From positions 9,082,746 through 9,146,745 of the forward strand of contig CM036160.1 of assembly GCA_020631735.1 (NCBI GenBank): DNA of 64,000 nt, read 5' to 3'. Within the stretch, counting starts at the first letter, position 1, and the number at the start of each line of letters is the position of its first letter. Source of the stretch: Saccharum officinarum. Its lineage: Eukaryota > Streptophyta > Magnoliopsida > Poales > Poaceae. The translations under genes and the position numbers were made by a program. Of the stretch, positions 22,192 to 33,347 are shown one piece after another. The notes below the pieces were generated by a model. That model saw nothing but the letters and a program-made list of their open reading frames with translations. It searched no databases and was not told where the DNA came from.

Positions 22192-24025
22192 AGTTTGGTT
22201 TGTGTGTTTGCGTGAAAAAAGGTCCTCTTTATTCAGTTCTTTTATCTACTACTTTGGTTGATTATGTACACGCGACACGTCATACGGAAGCCGTAATGAC
22301 TTTCCTTACGAGTGTTTAACATCCAACATCTAAACGGCGCCACTCCTGCTCTAGACCGCGACGTATGCCAATTTAAAGCCCGGCATCATTGGTCCACCAA
22401 GCTTAATCACGGATCACTCCAATGACAAGAACGGTTCTAAAAACAAGTCATTTACTTTATTTATACCTAGATATTGGCCAAATAAGAGTTGAGATTTGAC
22501 CATCTACAGTGCGCGCATATGATTAGGGTCTTTGTCCAGTAATACTAGTCTCCTCCTAAGCTAGGATGTACTAATTTTAAGAAAATATGCCATTTTTTAA
22601 TGGATCAAACAGAAAAACTGCCGATTACATTAATAAGAAGGAACTCAGACTGAACAATACAACAGAGCATCAACAACCTAAATGATCAAGGAACTGCTAC
22701 ACAAACAACACAAAAACAAAGCAAACTTGCCATAAATATATAGTAACATCTGTCATAAAAAAATAGCCTATGAAAAGGTACATAATCTCTAGTGTTTGGA
22801 ACATTTGGAAGGAACTTGGATAAGTTAGACAGCACATATATCCTATAAAAGCTAGAATTATGCCCGTATTCACATTGGTGCTACTAGGGCCAAAGTTGTA
22901 TGGATTGAATTTTTAGAAGCCACTCGATGCCTACACAGTAGGGTATCCCTACGTTGAACAAATTAGCTAGTTTGAAAAACTTGCATGAGAAGAGTATATG
23001 TGTACTATCAGGTGTATATATGGTAAAATCTCAAAAGACAAAAATCTATACTACAATTCTATATTGAAGCGAAAGCATGACATGCCTCTCTTGTCATAAT
23101 TAAGGTATCATGTGATTTATTAGGTGTTTGCAAAAATAGATACGAGTCTCGTCATTAGGTCCCACTGACTATTCCCCTCCACTAATAGCACGACAATGGT
23201 ACACAAGTCCATTTTGGTATTGAAGAAATTGTTTTACACTTGTCGCTAACCCATCAAAGTCAGCGAGCATGGTACCACCTATTCAAATATGGCACGCAAC
23301 CTTGGAGGACAAAAACCAATGGATTAGACATCACCTTAACTATCATGGTCTTATTTGAGTTTCGTTAACCAACTCTGTCTTCTATGAAAACCACAAATTT
23401 ACAACAAACCTCTGTAAGACCACTCATCATAAAACCATGCCAAGGAAACTTGTGCATGAGGTTTGAAGGGTTGTGGAACAAAGAAGGTGTAGGCATAGGC
23501 AATAGTGCAACACCTTAACTACAAAGCTAAAATCAAGTTACAATAATAAAGCACATGTGTTAGACATTTGTACGATCACTCGTCATAAAACCCTGCCAAG
23601 GAATCTTCTGACAAGAAGTTTAAGGAGTTGTGGTATATAAAAAAGGTGTAGCAATTAGGCAACATCACAACACCTTAGTTCCAGAACTAAAAATCTAGTT
23701 ACAACAACCGTACTAAAGTAAAATGTTCAACATTTGTAAGATCATTCATCATAAACCCCTGCTAAGGAATCTTCTAACATGAGGTTTAAATGGTTGCGGT
23801 ACATACTCCTATTAGAACAAAATAACAGAGTGTAAAAACATCTTAACTCTGGATCCAAAACTAAAACCATGATATTAGAACAGAATAGAAGAGTGCTTGA
23901 TGGTTCCGAGTTCCGACTAGCCTAGAAGAACCCTGGGAATTTTCAAAAGAAAAAAAAGAACCCTGGGACGAACTGGAGAGAGAAAAAAAAGAACGTAGTA
24001 CTCCGTAGAGGGTAAAGATAGGCAA
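22192..24025. repeat. unassigned DNA with three diverged 160-bp tandem units
   Basis: No gene. Units starting GTAAGAC(C/T)A(C/T)TCATCATAAA with CTGCCAAGGAA begin at about 23414, 23571 and 23736 (spacings 157 and 165 bp). The rest is AT-rich with no recognisable coding. It is likely an internal part of an unrecognised transposon. Confidence 0.45.
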
Positions 24026-24318
24026 AGGGGTGTTTAGTTGTTTGGCCGATTTTTTTTTTTGTGTGTGTCACGTCGAAGGTTTCATGAAAGCTCGGAATGG
24101 GTGATTTGATACTCATAAAATACTAATTACATAACTCGTCTGAAAACTATAAAACGAATTTATTAAGCCTAATTAATCCGTCATTAACACATCTTTACTG
24201 TAGCACGATATTGTCAAATTATAGATTAATTAGGCTTTAAAAATTCGTCTGGTAAATTTATCGTAATCTATATAATTAATTATTTTTTTACATTTAATAT
24301 TCCATACAACTGAAGGGG
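24026..24318. mobile_element. decayed MITE (GGTGTTTAGTTG family)
   Basis: Starts GGGGTGTTTAGTTG and has CACGTCGAAGG, AAAACGAATTTATTAAGCCTAATTAATCCG, ACTGTAGCACGATATTG and TTTAATATTCCATACAA landmarks. The right terminus is not preserved. Confidence 0.5.
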
Positions 24319-24329
24319 GTGAAAAATTA

Positions 24330-24915
24330 ACGGCAGCGCAGTGGGCCAGTGGAGTGTGTACTAGTACTACTGGTGCTGCAGCAGCAGGTGAGGCATGCAG
24401 TGCAGCCGTGCAGGTAATGAAAAGGAGGGAAAGGAAAACGAAAAAGAAATTCCCCGCGAATCGCGCGGGCTTCTGCGCCGGATGGACGGACCCTGCAGTC
24501 TCCTGTCGTGTCGCTGCCGGCCGAGCACACCCGACCCCACCTGTCTGCGGCCCGGAGTCGTGCATCGGAGTCCGTGCGGTCGTGGTCCGCAACTGTTTCG
24601 GTTTGCACCCACCGGCCCCACCCATCTCGTCGTCGTCTTCGTCTCACCTCATCTCCTCCGTTCCGTTCCCAGCTGACTCCTGAGCTGAGCACCACCAGCT
24701 TTTGGGCAACCGGATGAGGTTACGGGAATGGCTCCCCGTCCGTCTCCGTTCGTCGTCGTCTGCAGGACGATGCCCCTCTTTTTTTTCCAGGTGCACCCTT
24801 CGCATTCCGTGGAATTGTATGTACGTCACCAAATCGAAGATCGATGAAGGGGTAGGCAATTCAGAAGAAGCCGGACAGTCACGTTGGAAAGTTTTCGTGC
24901 GGAGCCTTCGCTAAC
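24330..24915. other. GC-rich unassigned block
   Basis: CpG-rich with overlapping frames on both strands, none recognisable. It could be promoter or 5' UTR DNA of a lost gene. Confidence 0.3.
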
Positions 24916-24981
24916 ATCTTATTTGTTTCATAGATAGAAAATCACTTGTATATTCAAGGTGTCGTACACGGATGCTTTCCT

Positions 24982-25002
24982 CCCCCCCCCCCCCCCCCCC
25001 CC
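24982..25002. repeat. poly-C tract
   Basis: An uninterrupted run of about 21 C. Confidence 0.95.
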
Positions 25003-25167
25003 TTCATGGAAATTGAACAAGGCTGGAACATTGGTACTACATGGCAGTACATGTGGGACGATGAACAAAACTTCGGCACGCATAAGGGGATATGAACAAG
25101 TATAATTGCCCGCTACCTTCCATTGCACGAAAGATAAAACTTTGTAACCAGCACGAAGCCGGCTAGC

Positions 25168-25255
25168 CCTGTTCGTTTGATGGCTTCTGCGGCTGAAGCT
25201 GATTTGTTGTGAGAGAAAAACACCGAATCATGGCTGATAAGTTTAAGCGAACAGG
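25168..25255. mobile_element. small MITE with CCTGTTCGTTT ends
   Basis: 88 bp, CCTGTTCGTTTGATGGCT..AAGTTTAAGCGAACAGG: good inverted ends. Confidence 0.6.
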
Positions 25256-25376
25256 ACCGGATCGCCACGGCTCTAAACATTATCAGAATCTGCATTTCTT
25301 TTGAAACAGGAGTAATATGTATTGGGATTGTAGCAATTGCAAAGCGGTCGCTACCACCTTAAGAGATACTAGTATA

Positions 25377-25612
25377 CTCCCTCCGTCCCTAAATATCTGT
25401 CGTTTTACGTTTCCCGGGAAATAACTTTAATTAAATATATATTAAAAAAATATTAATATTTATGGTATATAATTAGTATCACTGGAAAGATCTTTGAATC
25501 TAGTTTTTAATAAATTTATTTGGAGATACAAATGTTGCACGTATTTTATACAAATCGAGTCAAACTTGCGGGCAAAAAACCGGAAATGACACTTAATTGG
25601 GGACAGAGGGAG
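25377..25612. mobile_element. Stowaway MITE
   Basis: CTCCCTCCGTCCCTAAAT..TTGGGGACAGAGGGAG, preceded by TA and followed by CA (one mutated TSD base). Confidence 0.8.
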
Positions 25613-25786
25613 CAAATAAGTTCCATATGAGCAAAATAGTCGATATGGGAGATTCAGACAAAACCAGTAGGATTACGACACATGCATGCATGTTAGCATG
25701 TACCAAGCGAACTAGTCCCTACTTTTCATGTTGAATTCCTGCACTAAAAAGAAACGAGATGTACTAGCTAGGGACGGCAATATATA

Positions 25787-25911
25787 GGCCTATTCAACTG
25801 GCTTATAATCCGTATTTTTCAGCTTGTTTTTTAGTTAAAATAATATTTTTCTTTAAAAAAATCAGCTAGAACAATATTTCATCTCTTTTTTCAGCGTGAG
25901 CGAATGAGGCC
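25787..25911. mobile_element. small MITE with GGCCTATTCAAC ends
   Basis: 125 bp, GGCCTATTCAACTGGC..CAGCGTGAGCGAATGAGGCC; the same group as 25168. Confidence 0.5.
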
Positions 25912-26272
25912 ATAGTGGCATCACCTGGCATTAAATTAACGTGACTAGCCGAACAGTGATTTTGCACAATTAGCTTGTGTTGCATGGTATCAAATCGAAA
26001 TGACCACCATCTGACTTTCAGCAGGCACATACTCCTCCTACTAACGTGTTGTGCGTGCGTGAGCGATATGATGGATGGAGTGCAAGTGGAACTCAACTCA
26101 GGCACTCAGCTAGCCTTTCCTTTGCCCACATGGAGTATCTCTCCTTTTTCTCATCGTGTGAGTGTCATACAGGTCACAGGAATGCTCGCTCATGCATCTC
26201 CCTAGGCATACAATATATACTCCTATATTTTTATCCCCCCTCCCCCCCCCCCCACCAGGAATAACTTGGGTA
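25912..26272. other. intergenic DNA with a poly-C tract
   Basis: Nothing gene-like. A C-rich microsatellite lies at 26235-26253. Confidence 0.5.
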
Positions 26273-26712
26273 CTTCCCCGTCTCAAAATATTTAGTGTTC
26301 AGATTTAGACACAGGAACTAAAGAGGAACGCAATGTTGTGGTGCACAAAGAAAAAAACAAGGAGAGAGATACAAATAGATATGTATTGAGAAAAATGTAT
26401 TGAGGAAAGAGAAATGTGCATTATTAGAAAATAAGAATGTCAAATGTTTGAGACAATTTGATTCTTATTAATTAGGACGTCTCCAACAGTATAAGATAGC
26501 ACTACCTAGCTCTAATATGATAAATATAGAAGAGAGAGAGACTTGTCTTGTGAGATAGAAATGCATCGTGAAATGTGCGAGATTATCTCTTGAGTTCATG
26601 CTAGTCTTTTGCCTTTTGCACTATTAATTGATTAAGAACAATCAATTCAACTATCTTTAAGCTAGACTATTGGAGACGACGTGAGGTTAAGTATCGTGAG
26701 ACACGGAGGGAG
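26273..26712. mobile_element. Stowaway-like MITE, long
   Basis: 440 bp, CTTCCCCGTCTCAAAATATT..TGAGACACGGAGGGAG, with TA on each side. It is longer than its neighbours; an inner insertion is possible but not resolved. Confidence 0.6.
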
Positions 26713-26834
26713 TATATATACATATTATCTTGGGGTTTTAAAAAAAGATGAACAGCAATTGGGCACCAAAACAGCGTAGCATTTTCACCCGAGACGAAAT
26801 GAGGTTAATTATTAACACGACAGGCTAGGTACTA

Positions 26835-27067
26835 CTCCCTCCCGTCTCTAAATATTTGTTGTTTACGTTTTCCGAGAAAAACTTTAACAAAATATATATT
26901 AAAAATATTAATATTTGTAGTATATAATTAGTATTATTGGAAAGATATTTAAATTTAATTTTTTAATTAATTTATTTAGAGATATAAATATTACACATAT
27001 TTTCTATAAATCGAATAAACTTGTGACATGTACCCCTACCATTATAGATATTCTGAGAAGGAGGAAG
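26835..27067. mobile_element. Stowaway MITE
   Basis: CTCCCTCCCGTCTCTAAATATTTG..GAGAAGGAGGAAG followed by TA. The interior is closely related to 25377-25612. Confidence 0.7.
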
Positions 27068-27245
27068 TACGTTAGACGATGAAAAAGCAAGGTGAAGGCG
27101 GTTTCTTTTGCCGGTGATCGATCATCGATGCGATGCGACGCGACGCAACGGCATGTATGGCACTAGCCGTAACCGGCGTAGCAGGAGCATGCAGTTCCAC
27201 TACTAGCACTGTATGCTAGCTCGTAGACACTAGTACGTGGAGGTA

Positions 27246-27499
27246 CTGTCTCAAAAATAGAGTCGCCGTGGAAAGCGCGCTGATCAAATTTTCTTAACTT
27301 TAACTATGTTTATAGAAAATGCGTGCAACATTTATATCTCCAAATAAGTTTATTATAAAAGTATATTCAAAGATCTACCTAATGATACTAATTATGTACT
27401 ATAAATATTAATATTTTGTTAAATATATTTGATCAAAGTTAAAAGCTGTTGACTTTTTGGAAGCGAGAATGATTTTTTTTTTTTTTGAGACGGAGGGAG
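27246..27499. mobile_element. Stowaway MITE
   Basis: CTGTCTCAAAAATAGAG..TTTGAGACGGAGGGAG with TA on both sides. Confidence 0.65.
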
Positions 27500-27748
27500 T
27501 AGATGTCATTAGTAGCACAAGGTAGCAATTTTAGGCACTGGTACGGCACTCTCTTAAGGACAGAAATTACCGGGTTCTGTTAGCTAATAGTAGCTGACAG
27601 TAGAGTAAAGGTGGTATTGTTGTTGTGTACTCCCAAAAAAACACAATTTGAACCTGCATACACGCTGTGTCGAGGTTCAAAGCTATGATTATGTTTTTTT
27701 GGATGGAGGGAAATTGGATCACTGTCAAAACTCATTGGTGTTACTCCT

Positions 27749-28704
27749 TGTCGGCTATCTAAATTAGGGGTACCTAAAATCAACGATTAAGAGGAGTAAA
27801 CCCTCGAGGAATCCGCGCCCTGAAAACCTCCTAAAAGAGATCGAGTTAAGGCTCCACCTACACGGATACACCGATCTAGACCACGCGTGCCCTCGACCGC
27901 GTTCCGACTCGCACCAGGCTCACTCGACGGGAAGCCTCGACCCCAGAAAATCTCCGACTCGCACGACCCGGGGTCGACCCGGTCGACCCCCTCTCCCACC
28001 TACTCACCGACAAAGCATTTAATGCAACCCCTTCCACCAACGTGGCCACAGCGCCACCGGCGTGGGAGCGGCATCCGCGTATAATCTTACTTTTTACTGT
28101 CCATCCCGGGATGGACGACGAAAAGCAGCCACTATTCCCGCTATGACTAACACGGTCCGACCGTCATATCCCGGGATTTCTGGGGCTCGGCCTTATCAGT
28201 TTCCCGTCGACCCCCTCAGCTACATCCCGACCCTGCCTCGACCGCCATCAGTCGAACAAAGAGACTACGACCCATAGGTCGACCACAGGGAATCACACGT
28301 CCTCTGCAGCACCCCGAATGTCCCGTCGTCCCGTCATCAACATCACCACGACGCCCCAGGGATGGCCTGCATGGACCGGGGCACGTCGCCATAGTAACAC
28401 CGACAGTGCTCGCTTCGTCTTCTCCTCCAAGGCACCTCCTAGGGTTTGTTGTAAGCCTTATCCTCCCCTTGAGTCTATAAAAGGGGAGGGCAAGGAGCTC
28501 TCCAGGGGGACGAACAACGGAGGACGGACAAACAAGACAAACATCTCCCCCACTTCTGAGATCAACATCTCAAGCAACACTCCATTGTACTCTTTTTTTA
28601 AGACTTGGGACCGGCTCACTCTCTCACAGATTGTAACCCCTACACAAGCACTTAGATGCAAGAAAATACAATACTCTCATTTCTCCGCTGGACGTAGAGC
28701 CTTC
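27749..28704 (+). mobile_element. solo LTR, left part (interrupted by the chromovirus)
   Basis: A 1.07-kb LTR with ends TGTCGG..CCGACA. Its remaining 118 bp lie at 53247-53364 beyond the chromovirus. A perfect 5-bp TSD CTCCT flanks the rejoined unit (27744-27748 and 53365-53369). GTCGACC-rich sequence, a TATA box (TCTATAAAAG near 28474) and the absence of any internal domain indicate a solo LTR, probably Gypsy. Plus-strand orientation follows the TATA box. Confidence 0.85.
28474..28483 (+). promoter_or_regulatory. TATA box of the solo LTR
   Basis: TCTATAAAAG in GAGTCTATAAAAGGGGAGG context, the usual core promoter form in grass Gypsy LTRs. Confidence 0.6.
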
Positions 28705-30944
28705 TGTAACACCTCGGTGTTACGCAAGCATTTGCATTGCAATCATGAGCACAACATGTCATGGCATTCATAATTATATGTGCTTAGGGTGTACCTTTAA
28801 TAAAATAAAAATGTGGAAACTAGTATTGCATAACATGTTGTGATAATGTGCTAATGACATTCATCAAATTTGTGCAACTATAAATTTCATATCACTTAGA
28901 ATTATAGGTGAAATTTTTGGAGCCACTAAATCACTCAAAGTTTTGTCAAAGATTTGTTTTAAAAATGTTATTTGAAAATATTCAAAAATCCTCCCTAAAT
29001 TAGCTTTTATTCTAAAAATCAAAATCTGTTGGGAATTTTTAGTTGGCCCCTTAATCAAAGTGGGAGAGAATTAAATTCTAAGCAACTTTTATTTTTGGGT
29101 CATTTTCAGAAAAGATCCTTTTCTTGCTCAAAATGAGGTTTGAAAACTGTATTGAAATTGGTTTGAATTTAGAAATTTGAAAAATCAAAAACTAACCTAG
29201 CAGGCCGCCGCCTCGGTTTCAGCCCATAGCCGGAAACGGCCCGACTCCGCACGCGCGTGCGCGCCTGCTCCCTGCCTCGGCCCGGCCCAAGCCGGCCTCT
29301 CTTCCCCCTCCCGCTCCCACGCGCGCGCGGCTCGCTGGCGCCGCGGCAGAACACGCTTGCCGCGTGGCGGCCGCATGCCGGCGACGCCACCCCGCGTGGC
29401 CGCGCGTGGCCCAGCGCATTTCACTTCAAAGCACAGCGCGCGCTCGGCCTCTATCATTTCGCCCGCTCGCTCGCTCCCTTTCTCCTTCCTCCGGAGAACC
29501 CGAGCGGGAGTGCCGCTCACCACCGCCATCCTCCGCCTCCGTCGCCGTGTTCCGGCGACGCTAGTCCACCGCAGCTCGATTGCTCGTGCACGGAGCTCCG
29601 CCACCCTCTTGCCTCCTCCGAACGAGCCTCGTTGTCCTCTTGCTCACTCCGGTAGGGCATCATTTTGACTTCTTCGCCGTGCCACCGTGACGGAGCCGCC
29701 GCGCTCGCGCTTCGGTCATCGGCACCTCCAACCACCCCCTTGTCTTTCAACCCCGCTCACGAGTTCACCGTTGTTCCGCGGCCATTTTGCGCCCCTTGCC
29801 TCGCTCGTTCGAGCACTGGAGCGGCAGTTGGCCGTCGGTCACCGCCACGCCGTCACGGCTCCGAACACCGACGAGAACGCCCTGTTCTTTCCCCCCGTCG
29901 GCTTCACTGGGCCACCGCCCTGTGGGCCGTGCCTCCGAGCGGGCCTGCTCGCTCTTTCCCCCGCGCGCGCGAACCAGGCCAAAAACGACCGCGGGCCGGT
30001 TTATTTCCACGGGCCGGCCCAGTTTCAATAATAAAAATCGTTTTCTGTTTTCTTTTATTATTCATGATGAAAAATATTGTGGAAAAATGTTTTTGTATTC
30101 ATTTGAGCTCCAAAAATTGTGAAATAAATTTCTATAGACTCATTGGAACCAGATCTACAATATAAAAATATTGCATGTCATTTTTGGGATACTTTTCTGT
30201 AGAGCTTTAATTAATTCTTGATATTGCTGATATCTTATAAAATGGTTAGTAAATCCTATATGTATCAGAAAAATATGATTTCAAGTTTGTTAATCTTCTT
30301 ATATCATGTACTTCTTAGGAAAAATATGTTTCATGCATGTGCTGTGGAAAACTTTGGAGAAGTAGTTCAAGTCCCTTTTATGGCTGATTTTTGTTATTTT
30401 TGCTAGAGAGCAAACTTTGTATAAAACATGCATGTGATAATTTTTGTACAGTCATTATATTCCATGAAGAACCTAGGAAAAATATTAATTCTGTTGTTTG
30501 ACACTTTTCATAGTACAAAGTAATTTCATACTCATTTTTATGCTAGAGCTTGTCATTTTTGTACAGGATAGTTTACTTATCCAAATGTCATGAAATTTTT
30601 ATGGTAGTCTGTTTAGGGTAGTATTATGCTACTGTAATTTTCTTAGATTTTTAGGAGCATCAGAAATATATATTGCTATTCAAACCTATTATTATTTAGG
30701 GTTTAAGCAAGTGTTGCTTTAAGTGTGATTAAGAAATTAGTAAAGCTTTGGTGTATCTTTGAAGCATTTCATAAGATATGTTAACTTGACATGTTAGTAG
30801 TAGAAGAGAATGCAGTAGATGACATGTGCTTGTAGTGTATAGTTTCTTGGATGATGTTGACTACCTTGCATTTCAACATATTCATTGCATTCATATCCTT
30901 CGATGCACGCTTGTATAATCACTTACACGCATTGCATCATACAG

Positions 30945-31117
30945 GATCGCCAACCAAGAACCCAGTCGTCTTACCCGAGGAGCCAGAGGAGCAGCTCGAG
31001 GTGCAGCAGCAGGAGGTGACAGAAGCCGAAGAGGAGGTCGGTGAAGAGCTCCCAGAGTGCCCCGACCACTGTCCGAGCTCTTTTGAGAGAGGCAAGCCCC
31101 GGAGCAATTCTATCCCG
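30945..31117 (+). CDS. LTR exon-like block A (5' LTR)
   Basis: It follows a good acceptor (TGCATCATACAG|GA) and ends at a GT (ATCCCG|GTTTGC). It is open in one frame through 57 codons and encodes an acidic peptide (PEEPEEQLEVQQQEV..) ending in the conserved GEELPECPDHCPSSFERGKP. The block in the diverged solo LTR (15548-15726) keeps the C-terminal motif with mostly synonymous changes. No known domain. It would be transcribed from the LTR promoter and presumably joined to block B; an upstream first exon was not identified. Confidence 0.5.
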
Positions 31118-31463
31118 GTTTGCAAATAATTTATTATTAACTTTACTTAATTTGATGCATTACGTTTAGGAGTTGTTTGCAGACGTTGCTGCATTATACC
31201 TTGCTTACCTTTGTTATACTATATCCTTGTTACCCTGGTATCCGCAGTCGAGTCAATGCTTAGCTGGCTTAGACCGGTAGAAGTCGGGTGATTTCCTGTC
31301 ACCTGCGAGCTATAGGTGGTTACCTAGATCTGCTTGGATGACTATAAAGTCATGGTATAACTAAGTGTGAAATGAATTTGAGACCGAGCGGAAACTTGCA
31401 GGGTTTCGGACTGTAGTGTTTTCCGTCTGTGTCGATTAAGGACCGTCCGTTGTTGTCCCTCGG

Positions 31464-31496
31464 GTCATGTTGAACGCATGCCTCACATTTAGCTGG
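31464..31496. other. 33-bp block identical in all three chromovirus LTRs
   Basis: Identical to 16099-16131 and 52145-52177. It lies between blocks A and B, so it would be intronic if those are spliced. Confidence 0.6.
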
Positions 31497-32142
31497 CCGG
31501 ATAAAGTACCTTCCGACCACGAAACTGGGAGATTATTCGGGCCGAGTGGATTGCCCACAACGCACTGTACCGGAGCAGTAGTGGCAGGATACGGGGGCGC
31601 GATGATAAGGCCAAAGAGCAGTCGGGCGGCCCCCGGGTACAAGTGGTTCCTGGCAAGCTCGCGACTTTACCTGAATGGTTGACTCGGTGACCAACACCTC
31701 ACTTTAGCGGGTGAGTGAGGTTTGTGTGAGGAATAACTTACCAGCTGGTTAATAATCGATTCGAATCGCCATCGTTCACTGGATAGTGAACACTTGACTT
31801 GAGCTACTTCATCGTAGTAATCTTGATGAATCACTTGGATAGTTATGTGGAAGATGACATGATAACTATTGTTAATGATTAATGGTAATCCTTACTTGCT
31901 TAATTACATGTTACTCTAGCCCCAGTGCAAACATAGTTGACAGGTTAATAAAGAGTTAATTACTGCATGCTTTTGAAAAGGAATTGTTAAGTTAAAAATG
32001 CCTTTTGCAAATGAGTCAGCTACCCCACCAGACAGCCTGTCATGATTCCTTGGTGTCTTTTATTTCTGGTTTATGATGGATAAGTCTAGCTGAGTACCTT
32101 CTCGTACTCAGGGCTTTGTTCCCAATTGTTGCAGATGGGCAG

Positions 32143-32196
32143 ATGTACTACGGCTACTGTATCAACTGCCTCTATCCTGCAATGGGCGAAGCTTAG
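32143..32196 (+). CDS. LTR exon-like block B (5' LTR)
   Basis: It encodes MYYGYCINCLYPAMGEA and a TAG stop, preceded by a pyrimidine-rich tract and two candidate acceptors (TTGTTGCAG and GGGCAG). Against the solo LTR the first 14 codons show eight synonymous and no replacement differences. If joined to block A in phase (GGGCAG|ATG), the product is a small acidic protein with a Cys-containing tail. Function unknown. Confidence 0.5.
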   Translation: MYYGYCINCLYPAMGEA

Positions 32197-32561
32197 GACC
32201 ATGGGTAATGGTCATTCGCTACTTCTAGTCTGATGCTTTTGCTGGAGATGATCACAAGCTGGCACTTTATTTCAAAATGTTGTGCGTGTGCGTGACTTGA
32301 ACTACCGCTTCCGCTACTTTTATTCGAACCTGGTTTGTAATAACTATGTTTAAACTCTGATGTATTTTATGCCGCGAACATTTATGTAACTTATGATGGT
32401 AACCGTTAAACTTAGTACGATCTTGGCTGTTATGTGAAATGGTTTGAAATCCGTCGAGATTTCACGGACTACCGGGTTATACGGGCTTAAGTTTGTTAAA
32501 TTGTCCTTCCGTTGGATGATTTCCTACTTAATCTCGTATAATTGGGTGGTTCTGTTACAGC

Positions 32562-32574
32562 TGGCATCGGAGCA
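32562..32574 (+). other. primer binding site, tRNA-Met type
   Basis: TGGCATCGGAGCA lies two bases after the 5' LTR and resembles the complement of the initiator tRNA-Met 3' end used by chromoviruses, with a few mismatches. Confidence 0.75.
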
Positions 32575-33347
32575 TGGTTTAACGTGATTACTGTTCATAA
32601 GTGTATTTAAAACAAAATTATGTTTAAAAAGTGTGATTTTAAAACTAAAAGTGTGACAGTGGTCATATCCTGTATGCCCAGTTAAGAACTCTAGGTGGCT
32701 ATTTAAGTACTAACTTGGGGTTCTTGCACCATATTTCTCTTTCGTTGCTCATACGACGTGCTATTGTATGAGTGCCACTTAATTAAGTGGTAATGTATGG
32801 ATCAGTTACCTCTACGCTTTGGTTAGTGTGAGCTGTGAGAGCATGATCGGATACACCGCCGATCTAGGGAGAGTGCTTATATGATACTAGAATAATTACA
32901 TGTTTTACACATGTTTTTATGAAAGTATCGCATGTGTGGGTGTTCCGTCTGTTGAGGCGATGCCGTCAATAGGACGATGTATTTGGGTAGTTACTACCGT
33001 TGTACACGCATCTGGGGATTCGTGTAGAGCGTGTAGGTAGATTTACTGCTTTCATGCATTCATGGGGAATGGGCTGAAATGAATTTTCTGCAGGTACATA
33101 ACAACGTTTATCGTGTAGATCGAATTAGTTACTTATATGAGAGATCGTTGTATGCCACCGAATTCATCGTTAGATGTCTTTATTTTCTAAGTTTGTGAGA
33201 ACGTAAGACTCGCGCATGTATCATATTGCCTGTGCATTTCATTCATAACATGCATTCCTCCCCTTATAAAAGGATTATCCCAGTTTGATAAAAGTGACAT
33301 CAACTTAAAATATGTTCTCATCGGGTAATTTAAAACTTGTGCTACAG
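32575..33347 (+). other. untranslated leader of the chromovirus
   Basis: About 770 bp without a supported ORF. It ends in AAACTTGTGCTACAG directly before the ATG of the H3-tail ORF, which looks like a 3' splice site. Confidence 0.5.

Larger units (their letters stand above)
28705..32559 (+). repeat. 5' LTR of the chromovirus
   Basis: 3855 bp, TGTAACACCTCGGTGTTAC..GGTTCTGTTACA. The first 19 bases nearly form a palindrome. A GC-rich zone (about 29200-30030) is followed by AT-rich DNA and exon-like blocks A and B. By eye it is about 98% identical to the 3' LTR, so insertion was fairly recent but well before the Copia insertion. Confidence 0.92.

Noticed and set aside
23414..23900. CRISPR-like array
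   Set aside because: Three diverged units of about 160 bp without a short conserved repeat and unique spacers; the genome is a plant's.
24982..25002. Poly-C tracts as assembly gaps
   Set aside because: Several C runs of different length with unique flanks look like real microsatellites, though exact lengths may be unreliable.
29197..30165. Long GC-rich ORFs on both strands in the chromovirus LTR (also 49849-50802)
   Set aside because: The frames shift between the two LTR copies and have no counterpart in the solo LTR. They look like products of high GC, unlike blocks A and B.
31467..31682. ORF of about 71 aa in the LTR (also 52148-52363)
   Set aside because: The reading frame is not kept in the diverged solo LTR; nucleotide conservation there is confined to a 33-bp block and does not follow codons.
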